This document shows positions 42,939 through 50,819 of a stretch of DNA of 64,000 nt, piece by piece (positions within the stretch are counted from its first letter, which is position 1; the number at the start of each line of letters is the position of its first letter). The position numbers and the translations under genes are program-made. The stretch is taken from the NCBI GenBank assembly GCA_045612105.1, contig JAZKYL010000048.1:1-64000 (forward strand), in the 5' to 3' direction. This DNA is from SVTX01 sp045612105 (lineage in GTDB: Bacteria; Bacillota; Clostridia; Oscillospirales; CAG-272). The notes under the pieces were generated by a model. That model had not been told where the DNA came from and did not search any database. It was given only the letters and a program-made list of their open reading frames with translations.

Positions 42939-44319
42939 TCCTTCCCTGCTTACAATAAACAAGCTTGATAACGTGGGAATCAACCTTGAAAACGGTCACA
43001 AATACGCCCTTCACGATATAAAATGCGGTGAAAACGTGATAAAATACGGTCAGCCCATCGGCCACGCTACCTGCGATATTGCCAAGGGCGACCACGTTCA
43101 CACCCACAATTTAAAGACAAATCTTTCGGGCAAGCTTGAATACAAATATGGGCCGAGCGAGGTTCACGGCGAGAAGGTTGAGAGCGACCTGACCTTTATG
43201 GGTTATATTCGCGAGGACGGTCAGGTGGGTATCAGAAACGATATCTGGATCGTCAACACTGTTGGCTGTGTAAACAAGATCGCTGAAAAATTGGCTTCTC
43301 TTACGGGGGCTAAGCACTTTCCACACCCATTCGGCTGCTCTCAGCTTGGCGACGATCAGACCACCACACAGCAGATACTCCGCGGAATGGTCAATCACCC
43401 CAACGCGGGCGGTGTGCTTGTGCTGGGTCTTGGCTGCGAAAACAACAACATCGACGTTTTCAAATCGGTGCTTGGCACCTGGAACGAAAAGAGAGTAAAA
43501 TTTCTTAACACACAAGACTTTTCCGACGAGATCGCCGAGGGTGTCAGGCTGATCGACGAGCTTAAAGCCTATGCCGATGGCTTCAAGCGTCAGCCGATAC
43601 ACATCTCCAAGCTGAAGGTCGGACTCAAGTGCGGCGGCAGTGACGGTCTTTCGGGAATCACCGCCAACCCCCTTGTGGGCAGATTCTGCGACAGGCTGGT
43701 CTCTCTCGGCGGCAGCTGCGCGCTTACCGAGGTGCCCGAAATGTTCGGCGCAGAGCATCTTTTAATGAACCGCTGCGAAAACGAAGAAATTTTTGAAAAG
43801 ACCGTGAAAATGGTCAACGATTTCAAGGATTACTACATAAGATACAATCAGGTCATTTACGAAAATCCCTCACCCGGAAACAAAAAGGGCGGAATCACCA
43901 CTCTCGAGGAGAAATCCCTCGGTTGCATTCAGAAGGGCGGTCTTTCCCCCGTGGTCGACGTGCTTTCCTACGGAGACAGACTCGAAAAAAACGGTCTTTC
44001 CCTTCTGACAGGTCCCGGAAACGACATCGTTGCCTGCACAAACCTTATGGCAGCAGGAGTTCACGTAATTCTCTTCACTACGGGCAGGGGCACTCCTCTC
44101 GGCACCGCCGTTCCCACCGTGAAGATCGCCACAAATCATACTTTAGCCGAAAAGAAGGCAAATTGGATCGATTTCGATGCATCGCCTACCCTTGACGGAA
44201 GCGATCTTTCCGACGAACTACTTTCTTACGTCGTAAGAGTTGCCGAGGGCGAGAAGACCCACAACGAAGAAAACAAATACGAAGAAATTTCAATTTTTAA
44301 GGACGGAGTAACGCTATGA
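42922..44319 (+). CDS. uxaA: Altronate dehydratase
   Basis: 465 aa. It dehydrates altronate to 2-keto-3-deoxygluconate. An N-terminal SAF domain (GHATCDIAKGDHVHTHNLKT region) is fused to the large iron-dependent domain (GYIREDGQVGIRNDIW, GLKCGGSDGLSGITANP, LGCIQKGG, LLTGPGNDIVACTNLMAAG). Some bacteria encode these two domains separately; here they are one protein. The gene overlaps uxaB by 17 nt and uxaC by 4 nt (ATGA), so the three enzymes are translated together. 2-Keto-3-deoxygluconate kinase and aldolase are not in the window. Confidence 0.95.
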   Translation: MSKENNPSLLTINKLDNVGINLENGHKYALHDIKCGENVIKYGQPIGHATCDIAKGDHVHTHNLKTNLSGKLEYKYGPSEVHGEKVESDLTFMGYIREDGQVGIRNDIWIVNTVGCVNKIAEKLASLTGAKHFPHPFGCSQLGDDQTTTQQILRGMVNHPNAGGVLVLGLGCENNNIDVFKSVLGTWNEKRVKFLNTQDFSDEIAEGVRLIDELKAYADGFKRQPIHISKLKVGLKCGGSDGLSGITANPLVGRFCDRLVSLGGSCALTEVPEMFGAEHLLMNRCENEEIFEKTVKMVNDFKDYYIRYNQVIYENPSPGNKKGGITTLEEKSLGCIQKGGLSPVVDVLSYGDRLEKNGLSLLTGPGNDIVACTNLMAAGVHVILFTTGRGTPLGTAVPTVKIATNHTLAEKKANWIDFDASPTLDGSDLSDELLSYVVRVAEGEKTHNEENKYEEISIFKDGVTL

Positions 44320-45545
44320 GTTTTATTAATGATGATTTTATGCTGAAAACCAAGACGGCGAAGGAGCTGTATGAGCACGTAAAAGACCTTCCCATAATCG
44401 ACTACCATTGCCACATCAGCCCCAAGATGATCGCCGAAAACTATCAGTTCAAGAACGCTTTCGAGCTCTTCCTCGGCGGCGACCACTACAAGTGGAGACA
44501 GATGAGAACCAACGGCATCGACGAGAAATTTATCACCGGTGACGCCGACGATTTCGACAAGTGGATGGCATTCGCGAAGACCATGCCTTTGCTCATCGGT
44601 AACCCCCTTTACCACTGGACTCACCTTGAGCTGAAGAAATATTTCGATATCGACGAAACTCTCAACGAAAACACCGCAAAGGCAATATGGGACAGAATAA
44701 ACGAATGCCTCGCAAAGGAAGAATACAGAGTTCAGGGGCTTATCAAGATGAGCAACGTTGAAACGATCTGCACCACCGACGCGCCCTACGATACCCTTGA
44801 ATACCACAGAGCCATCAAGGCAATCGAAGGCTTTGATACCAAGGTCATTCCCGCTTTCCGTCCCGATCTTGGAAAAATCAACTCCGACTTTCCCGAGCGT
44901 CTCGATTTCTTCCACGAGAACGGCTGCCGTCTTTCCGACCACGCGGTTGACTCTATGGACGACGAGACCATTGAGAAGCTGATCTATCTCGGTGAGGAGT
45001 ACGCAAAGCGCGGATGGGTATGGCAGCTTCACATCGGCGCGCTCCGCAACAACAACTCCAGAATGTTCAAGCAGCTGGGCCCCGACACCGGATTTGACAG
45101 CGTTAACGATTTCCAGATCGCGGAGGGACTTTCGAAGATCCTGGACGGACTTGACAAGAAGGATATGCTCCCCAAGACTATCCTCTATACCCTCAACCCC
45201 AAGGATAACTACGTTCTCGGCACAATGCTGGGTAACTTCCAGGGCGGCGGTGTCGCAGGCAAGATCCAGTTTGGCTCGGGTTGGTGGTTCAACGATCAGA
45301 GAGACGGTATGGAAAGCCAGATGAGAGCGCTTTCCAACCTCGGAATGATCGCTCGCTTCGTTGGTATGCTCACCGACAGCCGTAGCTTCGTCTCCTACAC
45401 CCGTCACGAATACTTCCGCCGTATTATGTGTAACCTCCTTGGCAAGTGGGTCGAGGACGGCGAATATCCCGCGGATATGGAGACCCTCAAGAAGATCGCC
45501 GCTGACATCAGCTACTATAACGCTAAAAATTACTTTGGATTCTAA
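44316..45545 (+). CDS. uxaC: Uronate isomerase
   Basis: 409 aa amidohydrolase-fold isomerase, converting galacturonate to tagaturonate and glucuronate to fructuronate. The metal-binding DYHCHIS (His31, His33) sits near the N-terminus, and GNPLYHWTHLELKKYF, TTDAPYDTLEYH and SDSRSFVSYTRHEYFRR-like segments are typical. It is about 60 residues shorter than E. coli UxaC. It is the last gene of the operon, followed by a strong terminator. With no uxuA/uxuB here, galacturonate (pectin) is the better supported substrate. Confidence 0.95.
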   Translation: MSFINDDFMLKTKTAKELYEHVKDLPIIDYHCHISPKMIAENYQFKNAFELFLGGDHYKWRQMRTNGIDEKFITGDADDFDKWMAFAKTMPLLIGNPLYHWTHLELKKYFDIDETLNENTAKAIWDRINECLAKEEYRVQGLIKMSNVETICTTDAPYDTLEYHRAIKAIEGFDTKVIPAFRPDLGKINSDFPERLDFFHENGCRLSDHAVDSMDDETIEKLIYLGEEYAKRGWVWQLHIGALRNNNSRMFKQLGPDTGFDSVNDFQIAEGLSKILDGLDKKDMLPKTILYTLNPKDNYVLGTMLGNFQGGGVAGKIQFGSGWWFNDQRDGMESQMRALSNLGMIARFVGMLTDSRSFVSYTRHEYFRRIMCNLLGKWVEDGEYPADMETLKKIAADISYYNAKNYFGF

Positions 45546-45560
45546 TCCTTCCAAAAACAT

Positions 45561-45589
45561 ACCCCCGACAAGAATTTCTCGTCGGGGGT
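45561..45589 (+). terminator. Terminator of the uxaBAC operon
   Basis: ACCCCCGAC / GTCGGGGGT stem with an internal AGAA/TTCT extension, then TATCTG. The T-run is weak but the stem is strong. Confidence 0.8.
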
Positions 45590-45644
45590 TATCTGTACAC
45601 ACCTCAGTTTCGCACTCCCCATCCTCCCTTTTTTGTAAAAACGA

Positions 45645-45673
45645 TTGACAAATATCCAAAATAATGCTATAAT
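45645..45673 (+). promoter_or_regulatory. Consensus promoter of the structured leader and LRR lipoprotein gene
   Basis: TTGACA (45645-45650) and TATAAT (45668-45673), 17-bp spacer. The start site should be near 45680, at the first base pairs of the structured RNA. Confidence 0.9.
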
Positions 45674-45677
45674 TATC

Positions 45678-45796
45678 CTGCGACACAATTGAATATCAAA
45701 CAACGTTAGGAAAAGTGGGTATTTTTTGACAAAATACGCACTCCTTATTCGCATACTTTTCCTAATGTTTGTAAAGATACGAAAATTGTGTCGCAG
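45678..45796 (+). ncRNA. Structured leader RNA, unknown class
   Basis: Three nested helices: CTGCGACACAATT / AATTGTGTCGCAG (45678-45690 with 45784-45796, perfect); AACGTTAGGAAAAGT / ACTTTTCCTAATGTT (45702-45716 with 45755-45769, one G-U); GTATTTT / AAAATAC (45719-45725 with 45731-45737). Internal loops of 11 and 14 nt separate the first two. The outer helix begins at the predicted transcription start. A terminator follows at 45817-45844, then the ribosome binding site. It matches no riboswitch I know. It could also be a miniature inverted-repeat insertion. Confidence 0.6.
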
Positions 45797-45816
45797 CAAT
45801 CGGAGAGCGTGTTTTT

Positions 45817-45844
45817 GTGCGCGGCTCCGGTCGCGCACTTTTTG
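45817..45844 (+). terminator. Intrinsic terminator in the leader of the LRR lipoprotein gene
   Basis: GTGCGCG / CGCGCAC stem with a GCTCCGGT-type loop, followed by TTTTTG. It lies before the gene, so it either attenuates expression or ends a separate small RNA. Confidence 0.8.
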
Positions 45845-45871
45845 ATTTTCATTTAAAAGGAGGAAAAAGGA

Positions 45872-48001
45872 ATGAAAAAAGCAAAAATATTAGCCCTCTC
45901 GCTCTCTATCTGCCTTCTCCTATCCGTCTTCGCCGCCTGCGGTGAAACACCGAAAGTGACAACAGGCGAGGAAACTGCAAGCAAGACCGAAACTTCAGAT
46001 ATAAAGGTTTCAGAAATCGAAACTACTGCTACAGAAACCGAAACCACAATCATCAGGACCGAAGCTACGATAACAGAAACGGAAACAACAGCTACCGAGA
46101 CTGAAACCACCGTTACCGAAACAGAAATCACATTCATCGAGACCGAAACCACGGCTACAGAACCCACGGCTACCGAAACGGGTTCTACCGTTACCGAAAC
46201 AGAAACTACTGTTATCGAGTCGGAAACTGCCATTACCGAAACCACAGTCATCGAAACCGAAACTACGGCTACGGAAACCGAGACTGAAACCGAAACCAAG
46301 ACCGAGATCGAGACTGAAACCGAGATCATATACAGCGAAGGACTTAGATTCACCTCAAACGGCGACGGCACCTGCTACGTCAGCGGAATCGGAAGCTGTG
46401 AAGACACCGAAATAATTATTCCCAAGGTGACAAGCTCACGTCAAAGGGTCACGGGTATTGCCGCAAGCGCGTTTTATAATAACCCCTACATTACGAGCGT
46501 AACTATCCCCGAGGGAGTTGAGTTCATCGGCGCGCAGGCATTCAGAGAATGCCTAAAGCTGAGTCAAGTGACTATCCCCGAGAGCGTTACCGAAATAAAG
46601 CACTGGGCATTTGCCGAATGTCCCGAGCTTTCCTCAATAACTATCCCCGACAGAGTTCAGTCCATTGGTGCCGATACCTTCAATGGGTGTGAAAATCTGA
46701 GCTCAGTTATCATTGGCAAGAGCATAAAAAGCATCGGTTCATCTGCCTTCTATAATTGCAAAGCGTTGCGTAGCATTACACTTCCCGACAGCGTTGAGAT
46801 CATTGACCATAATGCTTTCAGCGGATGCAGAAACCTCACCCACGTCGAGATCGGTAATGGAATTAAATTTATAAACGGATCCGTATTCTCCGATTGCACT
46901 AAGCTGGTCTATAACCGGGACGGATGCTGCAACTATCTCGGCAACGAAACAAATAAATACGCTGTATTTATGGGTGTTACCGACCAGACCGTGGAAACGG
47001 TCGAGCTTAAAAACGGCATAAAAGTCATCTATTCAGGTGCTTTCTATGAGTGCTCCAAATTAAAAGAGATAGTTATTCCCAATGGTGTCGTAACTATAGG
47101 CGATAACACATTCGTATTATGTACGTCTCTTAATAGCGTTACCCTTCCCGACAGCTTGGAAAGCATTGACGTCGGCGCGTTCTTTTACTGTACGAATCTA
47201 AAAAGCATCACTATTCCTAAAAATGTCAGCTTTATCGGCAGTTACACGTTCTACGAATGCGCCAAGCTTCAAAGTGTCATCTTTGAGAACCCCGAGGGTT
47301 GGCGGTGTATAGAAGATATCTTATCGGAAACAAGCGGCAAAAAGATTTTAAGTGCCGATCTTCAAGACCGCGAAACCGCGGCTGCGTATCTTGTCTCAAC
47401 TTATATCGATCATGATTGGATCCGAAGTGACGACCTCTCCGATGAAACAGAATGCACCGAAAGCGAAGAAAACACAGAACCCGAAACCGAATCCACCGAG
47501 ACCGAGACCGAAACCCAATCCGAAACCGAGACCCACCCCACCTACACAATTACCGATCTCCCCTTCGTAGCTCACTGCGACTATATAGGAGAGAATGCGA
47601 TCGGCAAAGGAACAAACTCCAACAGCACCGATCCCTGCGAAATAAAAAAACAACGGCTTCCCGACAACAATGAATTGGCGATCTCGGGTTGGTGTATTAT
47701 TGAGGGCGGCGTGTCAAAATACGTTTGGTCTATCGACGGCGGTCAGACCTGGAACGACGTCGGCGGAACCAGGAACTACGGCAACTCCGATATGCTTTCC
47801 TCCGCGCAAAACACCCTGAACTATACCTTTGAATCGGAATTCACCCTAATAAACGCTCACTTCCAAGGCTGTGGAACACTGAGAATAGACCTTTCCGAAT
47901 ATAGCGGTGAATCCCTGAACATTATCATCGCCGCAGTTCCCTTAAATGACGAAAACACCATAGCCTATCTGTTCCAAATCATAAAACTTAAATGTAATTA
48001 A
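45872..48001 (+). CDS. LRR (BspA-type) surface lipoprotein with Thr-Glu repeats
   Basis: 709 aa. The lipoprotein signal ends in FAAC with Cys23. A long (Thr-Glu-Thr)-type linker follows to about residue 150, then the module GLRFTSNGDGTCYVSGIGSC shared with the protein at 3951-5678. BspA/LRR_5 repeats (about 180-490) are followed by a second Glu/Thr linker. A C-terminal beta-sandwich-like domain ends it (about 560-709; WCIIEGGVSKYVWSIDGGQTWNDVGG), possibly glycan-binding. It is anchored to the membrane outer face, with a stalk lifting the repeats. The ribosome binding site is AAAAGGAGG. Expression appears controlled by the structured leader and terminator upstream. Confidence 0.9.
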   Translation: MKKAKILALSLSICLLLSVFAACGETPKVTTGEETASKTETSDIKVSEIETTATETETTIIRTEATITETETTATETETTVTETEITFIETETTATEPTATETGSTVTETETTVIESETAITETTVIETETTATETETETETKTEIETETEIIYSEGLRFTSNGDGTCYVSGIGSCEDTEIIIPKVTSSRQRVTGIAASAFYNNPYITSVTIPEGVEFIGAQAFRECLKLSQVTIPESVTEIKHWAFAECPELSSITIPDRVQSIGADTFNGCENLSSVIIGKSIKSIGSSAFYNCKALRSITLPDSVEIIDHNAFSGCRNLTHVEIGNGIKFINGSVFSDCTKLVYNRDGCCNYLGNETNKYAVFMGVTDQTVETVELKNGIKVIYSGAFYECSKLKEIVIPNGVVTIGDNTFVLCTSLNSVTLPDSLESIDVGAFFYCTNLKSITIPKNVSFIGSYTFYECAKLQSVIFENPEGWRCIEDILSETSGKKILSADLQDRETAAAYLVSTYIDHDWIRSDDLSDETECTESEENTEPETESTETETETQSETETHPTYTITDLPFVAHCDYIGENAIGKGTNSNSTDPCEIKKQRLPDNNELAISGWCIIEGGVSKYVWSIDGGQTWNDVGGTRNYGNSDMLSSAQNTLNYTFESEFTLINAHFQGCGTLRIDLSEYSGESLNIIIAAVPLNDENTIAYLFQIIKLKCN
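45985..46330 (+). repeat. Low-complexity ACCGAAAC-type repeat coding Thr-Glu stalk
   Basis: Degenerate tandem codons for Thr-Glu-Thr; a shorter second tract codes the linker at about 47447-47535. Such tracts may expand or contract in frame. Confidence 0.8.
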
Positions 48002-48010
48002 TAACCCCAA

Positions 48011-48053
48011 AACCTTCCGGTGGTGAACCACGTTTATCGAACACCGGAAGGTT
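48011..48053 (+). terminator. Terminator of the LRR lipoprotein gene
   Basis: Perfect 12-bp stem AACCTTCCGGTG / CACCGGAAGGTT, then TTTCTTTC. From here to 48298 I see no gene; a 69-codon open frame lacks a ribosome binding site and family. Confidence 0.9.
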
Positions 48054-48298
48054 TTTCTTTCAAAACACAAACCTACTTCAAACCAACCCGCAGTTCCACA
48101 CACTATGTCTCTCCCTTCGTCGTCTCTTTCTCAATACGCAAAAGCAAGTCGAGCAAAACACAACCATCTGTTTATTTTTCTACCGTTTGTTACAACATTT
48201 TCCATCTTTCGAACGTTTTCAACACGTAAAATAGCGATTCGACCGCCAAAATCTTGCCTTAATTAAACCAAATAATCACGCAAAAAAACCTTTTGTCC

Positions 48299-48320
48299 TT
48301 ACAAAAAATATTTTTTGTAA
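48299..48320. repeat. 22-bp perfect palindrome upstream of tRNA-Ser
   Basis: TTACAAAAAATATTTTTTGT plus AA is self-complementary. It lies 18 bp before the tRNA promoter and might be a protein site or simply AT-rich DNA. Confidence 0.5.
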
Positions 48321-48337
48321 AAAATGCAAAAAAGCCC

Positions 48338-48365
48338 TTGACAAAACAAAAGTTTGTGGTATAAT
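48338..48365 (+). promoter_or_regulatory. Promoter of tRNA-Ser
   Basis: TTGACA (48338-48343) and TATAAT (48360-48365), 16-bp spacer. Confidence 0.85.
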
Positions 48366-48428
48366 ATATGGGTAAGTCAATTTAAACGGATGACTTGCGC
48401 AGATCAAAGATCTGTTTGAATACTTTAT

Positions 48429-48521
48429 GGAGAAGTACTCAAGAGGCCGAAGAGGCGCCCCTGCTAAGGGTGTAGGTCGGATTTACCCGGCGCGAGAGTT
48501 CAAATCTCTCCTTCTCCGCCA
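48429..48521 (+). tRNA. tRNA-Ser (anticodon GCT)
   Basis: A 7-bp acceptor stem GGAGAAG / CTTCTCC, a long variable arm typical of class II tRNAs, GAGAGTTCAAATCTCTC as T-arm and an encoded CCA. The anticodon loop CTGCTAA gives GCT (48463-48465), reading AGC/AGU. The island genes begin immediately downstream. Confidence 0.96.
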
Positions 48522-48524
48522 TTC

Positions 48525-48550
48525 AAGTCCACAACACACGTTGTGGACTT
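48525..48550 (+). terminator. Terminator of tRNA-Ser
   Basis: Perfect AAGTCCACAA / TTGTGGACTT stem followed by GTTTC. A 16-bp palindrome, AAAAGTTTAAACTTTT, lies just beyond at 48573-48588. Confidence 0.75.
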
Positions 48551-48628
48551 GTTTCATATAGAGAGCTGGTGAAAAAGTTTAAACTTTTAATTTCAACTCT
48601 ATAGTCAACAATATAAGAGGATCTATTT

Positions 48629-49060
48629 ATGGAGATTGCAGCTTTAGTTATTTCTATTTTAGCATTTTTGCTATCTTGTTATCAATTCTTTCGAGAGTCA
48701 TCTCGTCAAAAGAAAGAAGCAACTTTAATTGCATATAATGATTTACAAGACAATGTCTTTGCAGAGCTTAATAAACATGAGGACTTATCAAAAATTGTTT
48801 ACCAAAGCGATGATTGGAAAGAAATAACAACTTGTCTTGCCAAAATCGAAAATTTCTCAGTGGGGATCAATACGAATATCTATTCTTATAAAGTATTAAA
48901 TCGTTTAGGTGGAGCATTTTTCATTAGCCAGTTTGAAAAATTAAAACCGATAATCAATACAAAACGAGAAAAAAATGTTTCCTCAGGAAAACACTATAAT
49001 GAGTTTGAAAATACGGTTTTGAAACTAAAGAAACATCGGCTTCATTCAAAAGAAGAATAA
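48629..49060 (+). CDS. Small membrane-anchored protein, function unknown
   Basis: 143 aa. One N-terminal transmembrane helix (ALVISILAFLLSCYQFF) is followed by a cytoplasmic helical domain (YNDLQDNVFAEL..., then IENFSVGINTNIYSYKVLNRLGGAFFISQFEKLKPII). The arrangement resembles DUF4760-type proteins. Codon use is AT-rich compared with the genes left of the tRNA, so it probably belongs to the island. The ribosome binding site is AGAGGATC. Island proteins of this shape are often accessory or defence-linked, but there is no direct sign of that here. Confidence 0.7.
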   Translation: MEIAALVISILAFLLSCYQFFRESSRQKKEATLIAYNDLQDNVFAELNKHEDLSKIVYQSDDWKEITTCLAKIENFSVGINTNIYSYKVLNRLGGAFFISQFEKLKPIINTKREKNVSSGKHYNEFENTVLKLKKHRLHSKEE

Positions 49061-49078
49061 CAATAATTCATCAAACAA

Positions 49079-49100
49079 GGGAAAGGCATGCGCCTTTCCC
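49079..49100. terminator. Terminator between convergent island genes
   Basis: GGGAAAGGC / GCCTTTCCC stem with flanking T- and A-rich sequence, able to work in both directions. Confidence 0.75.
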
Positions 49101-49109
49101 TTTATCATT

Positions 49110-50627
49110 TTATTGTTTAATAGTTTCCTTCACCGTATAATCCCTAATGAGGTTCATATAGACCTCAATGCGGTCCTTATAGATCACGACCTTGTCTATG
49201 TACTGATCGATGATCATACGTCGATTCGTTAACGTACCGTTCTTGAGTTGCTGTTCCGCTCTACCGAAAAGCTTTCTGATTTTCTCTTCAGAAAACTCCT
49301 CCTGCGACAACGTTGCCTCCACGTCATTCAACTCAAACAACAGCTTCTCTTTAGTCTCCTCCAGCTCGCTCAGCTTGTTTTTCAAAGCTGGCGAGCCGGT
49401 TTCTATCATCAGATTAACGGCATTGTTAATCTTGCGCTCCACGTCCTTGATCTGTGCCTTCAGCGCACCCAGACGATCTTTTGCGCCGCCGCTCTTGGAT
49501 GCAATATACTCGTTGTACTCCCGCACAAGATCGGGAATAACGTCGGGATTGAAAAGCACCTTCGTAAGCTTGTCAAGAACGATCTGTTCCAGTTTGTCCC
49601 GATTGATCTCAGGGTTAGTGCAGTTTTTTTCTCGTTGATTTCTTCTCGTGCATTTGTAAGAAACGTATAGCGGATGGTCGGGACGAGGCTTTCGAGAATT
49701 GCCTGCATACGGGTTTCCGCATTCACCACAGATGATTTTCCCGCTTAAAAGATACTCTTGCTTAGCAGAAAATTTAGCTGATTTGTGTTGGCGTTCCTTA
49801 AGCTTTTCTTGAGCTTTTTGGAAGGTTTCTTCGCTAATGATCGCCGGAATTCCGCCCGGAATTCTTATCACAGCGTCCTCATCGTACTCGCCGTGTCTCA
49901 CGTACTTCCCTTTGGGATTTTTTGTTGAATCCTTCACGTAAATATATGCGCCTGTGTACCTCTCATTTTTTAAGATGGCGTACAAAGAGTTTTTTGCAAA
50001 AGGAACGCCCCTTCGGGTTTTATAGCCCTTTGAATTCAGAACGTCGATGATCTCGGTGTACGAATAACCGTCAAGGTACATCTTGAAGATCATCCGCACC
50101 GCCTCAGCCTCGTATTCGTTGATCACATACTTTTGAGTGCTCTTATCAACCTCATACCCAAGCGCAGGCGGTCCACCGGTCACTTTGCAAGCCAAAGCGT
50201 TCTCTTGAAGCCCCTTACGAACTTCGCGTCGCAGATTCAGGCTATAATACTCATTCATACCCTCAATAACAGATTCAAGAATCACGCTTTCGGGGGTATC
50301 TTGTAAATTTTCGAGCACAGAAATCAACTTGACGTTGTTTTTCTTGAGTATATTTTTATAAAAGGCGCTATCGTAGCGGTTTCTAGCAAAGCGATCCAGC
50401 TTGTGTACGATCACCGCATCTACGCCGCCCTTTGTGGCAGCGGAGATTGCCTTCTGGAACTCGGGGCGATTATCCGAAGTTCCGGATATTGCTTTATCAG
50501 CATAAATGGCGAGCAGAACAAATCCGTTCGCGTCACAATACTGTCGGATAGCCCTTAACTGTGCGTCAATGGACTCTTCTCTCTGTAGGTCAGATGAGAA
50601 CCTTGCGTAAGCTATAGCGCGCTTCAT
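49110..50627 (-). CDS. Large serine recombinase (site-specific integrase)
   Basis: 505 aa. The N-terminal resolvase catalytic domain opens with YARFSSDLQ (nucleophile Ser11) and contains LDRFARN. A recombinase domain follows (GGPPALGYEVD ... YTEIIDVLNSKGYKTRRGVPF, about 150-265). A zinc-ribbon domain has CGECG...C...C (about 300-345), and a coiled-coil region (about 370-460) completes the layout. This is the TnpX/phage-integrase type that inserts and excises circular elements without a tRNA target. The ribosome binding site is AAAGGAGG. It is the last gene of a leftward run with the DUF927 ATPase, and it is the best candidate for moving the island. Confidence 0.95.
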   Translation of the reverse strand: MKRAIAYARFSSDLQREESIDAQLRAIRQYCDANGFVLLAIYADKAISGTSDNRPEFQKAISAATKGGVDAVIVHKLDRFARNRYDSAFYKNILKKNNVKLISVLENLQDTPESVILESVIEGMNEYYSLNLRREVRKGLQENALACKVTGGPPALGYEVDKSTQKYVINEYEAEAVRMIFKMYLDGYSYTEIIDVLNSKGYKTRRGVPFAKNSLYAILKNERYTGAYIYVKDSTKNPKGKYVRHGEYDEDAVIRIPGGIPAIISEETFQKAQEKLKERQHKSAKFSAKQEYLLSGKIICGECGNPYAGNSRKPRPDHPLYVSYKCTRRNQREKNCTNPEINRDKLEQIVLDKLTKVLFNPDVIPDLVREYNEYIASKSGGAKDRLGALKAQIKDVERKINNAVNLMIETGSPALKNKLSELEETKEKLLFELNDVEATLSQEEFSEEKIRKLFGRAEQQLKNGTLTNRRMIIDQYIDKVVIYKDRIEVYMNLIRDYTVKETIKQ

Positions 50628-50669
50628 CCTGCTCGCCTCCTTTCTTAAATCATTTTATATGATAAAAGC

Positions 50670-50804
50670 TTATGCAACTTCGGTAAGCTCGGCAGAATCC
50701 TCGTCGCTTACCGCATCAATTATCTCGCATAGCAAACTCAGCCAGTCTTTGTTTTCTATGCGTTTGGTGCTATCTTTGAAGATAGTCGGTCTTGGGGTTT
50801 TCAT
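50670..50804 (-). CDS. 44-aa protein upstream of the serine recombinase
   Basis: A short frame with an excellent site (AAAGGAGG, 8 nt from the ATG). It codes MKTPRPTIFKDSTKRIEN followed by a helical LSLLCEIIDAVSDED tail. It lies between the DUF927 gene and the recombinase gene, 42 nt before the latter. Small proteins in this location can act as recombination directionality factors, which is inference here. Confidence 0.65.
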   Translation of the reverse strand: MKTPRPTIFKDSTKRIENKDWLSLLCEIIDAVSDEDSAELTEVA

Positions 50805-50819
50805 GATTTTGTCCTCCTT

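Noticed and set aside
41637..45686. Antisense frames of 448 and 486 codons opposite uxaB and uxaC
   Set aside because: The plus-strand enzymes are unmistakable; the opposite frames are valine/leucine-rich shadows with no family.
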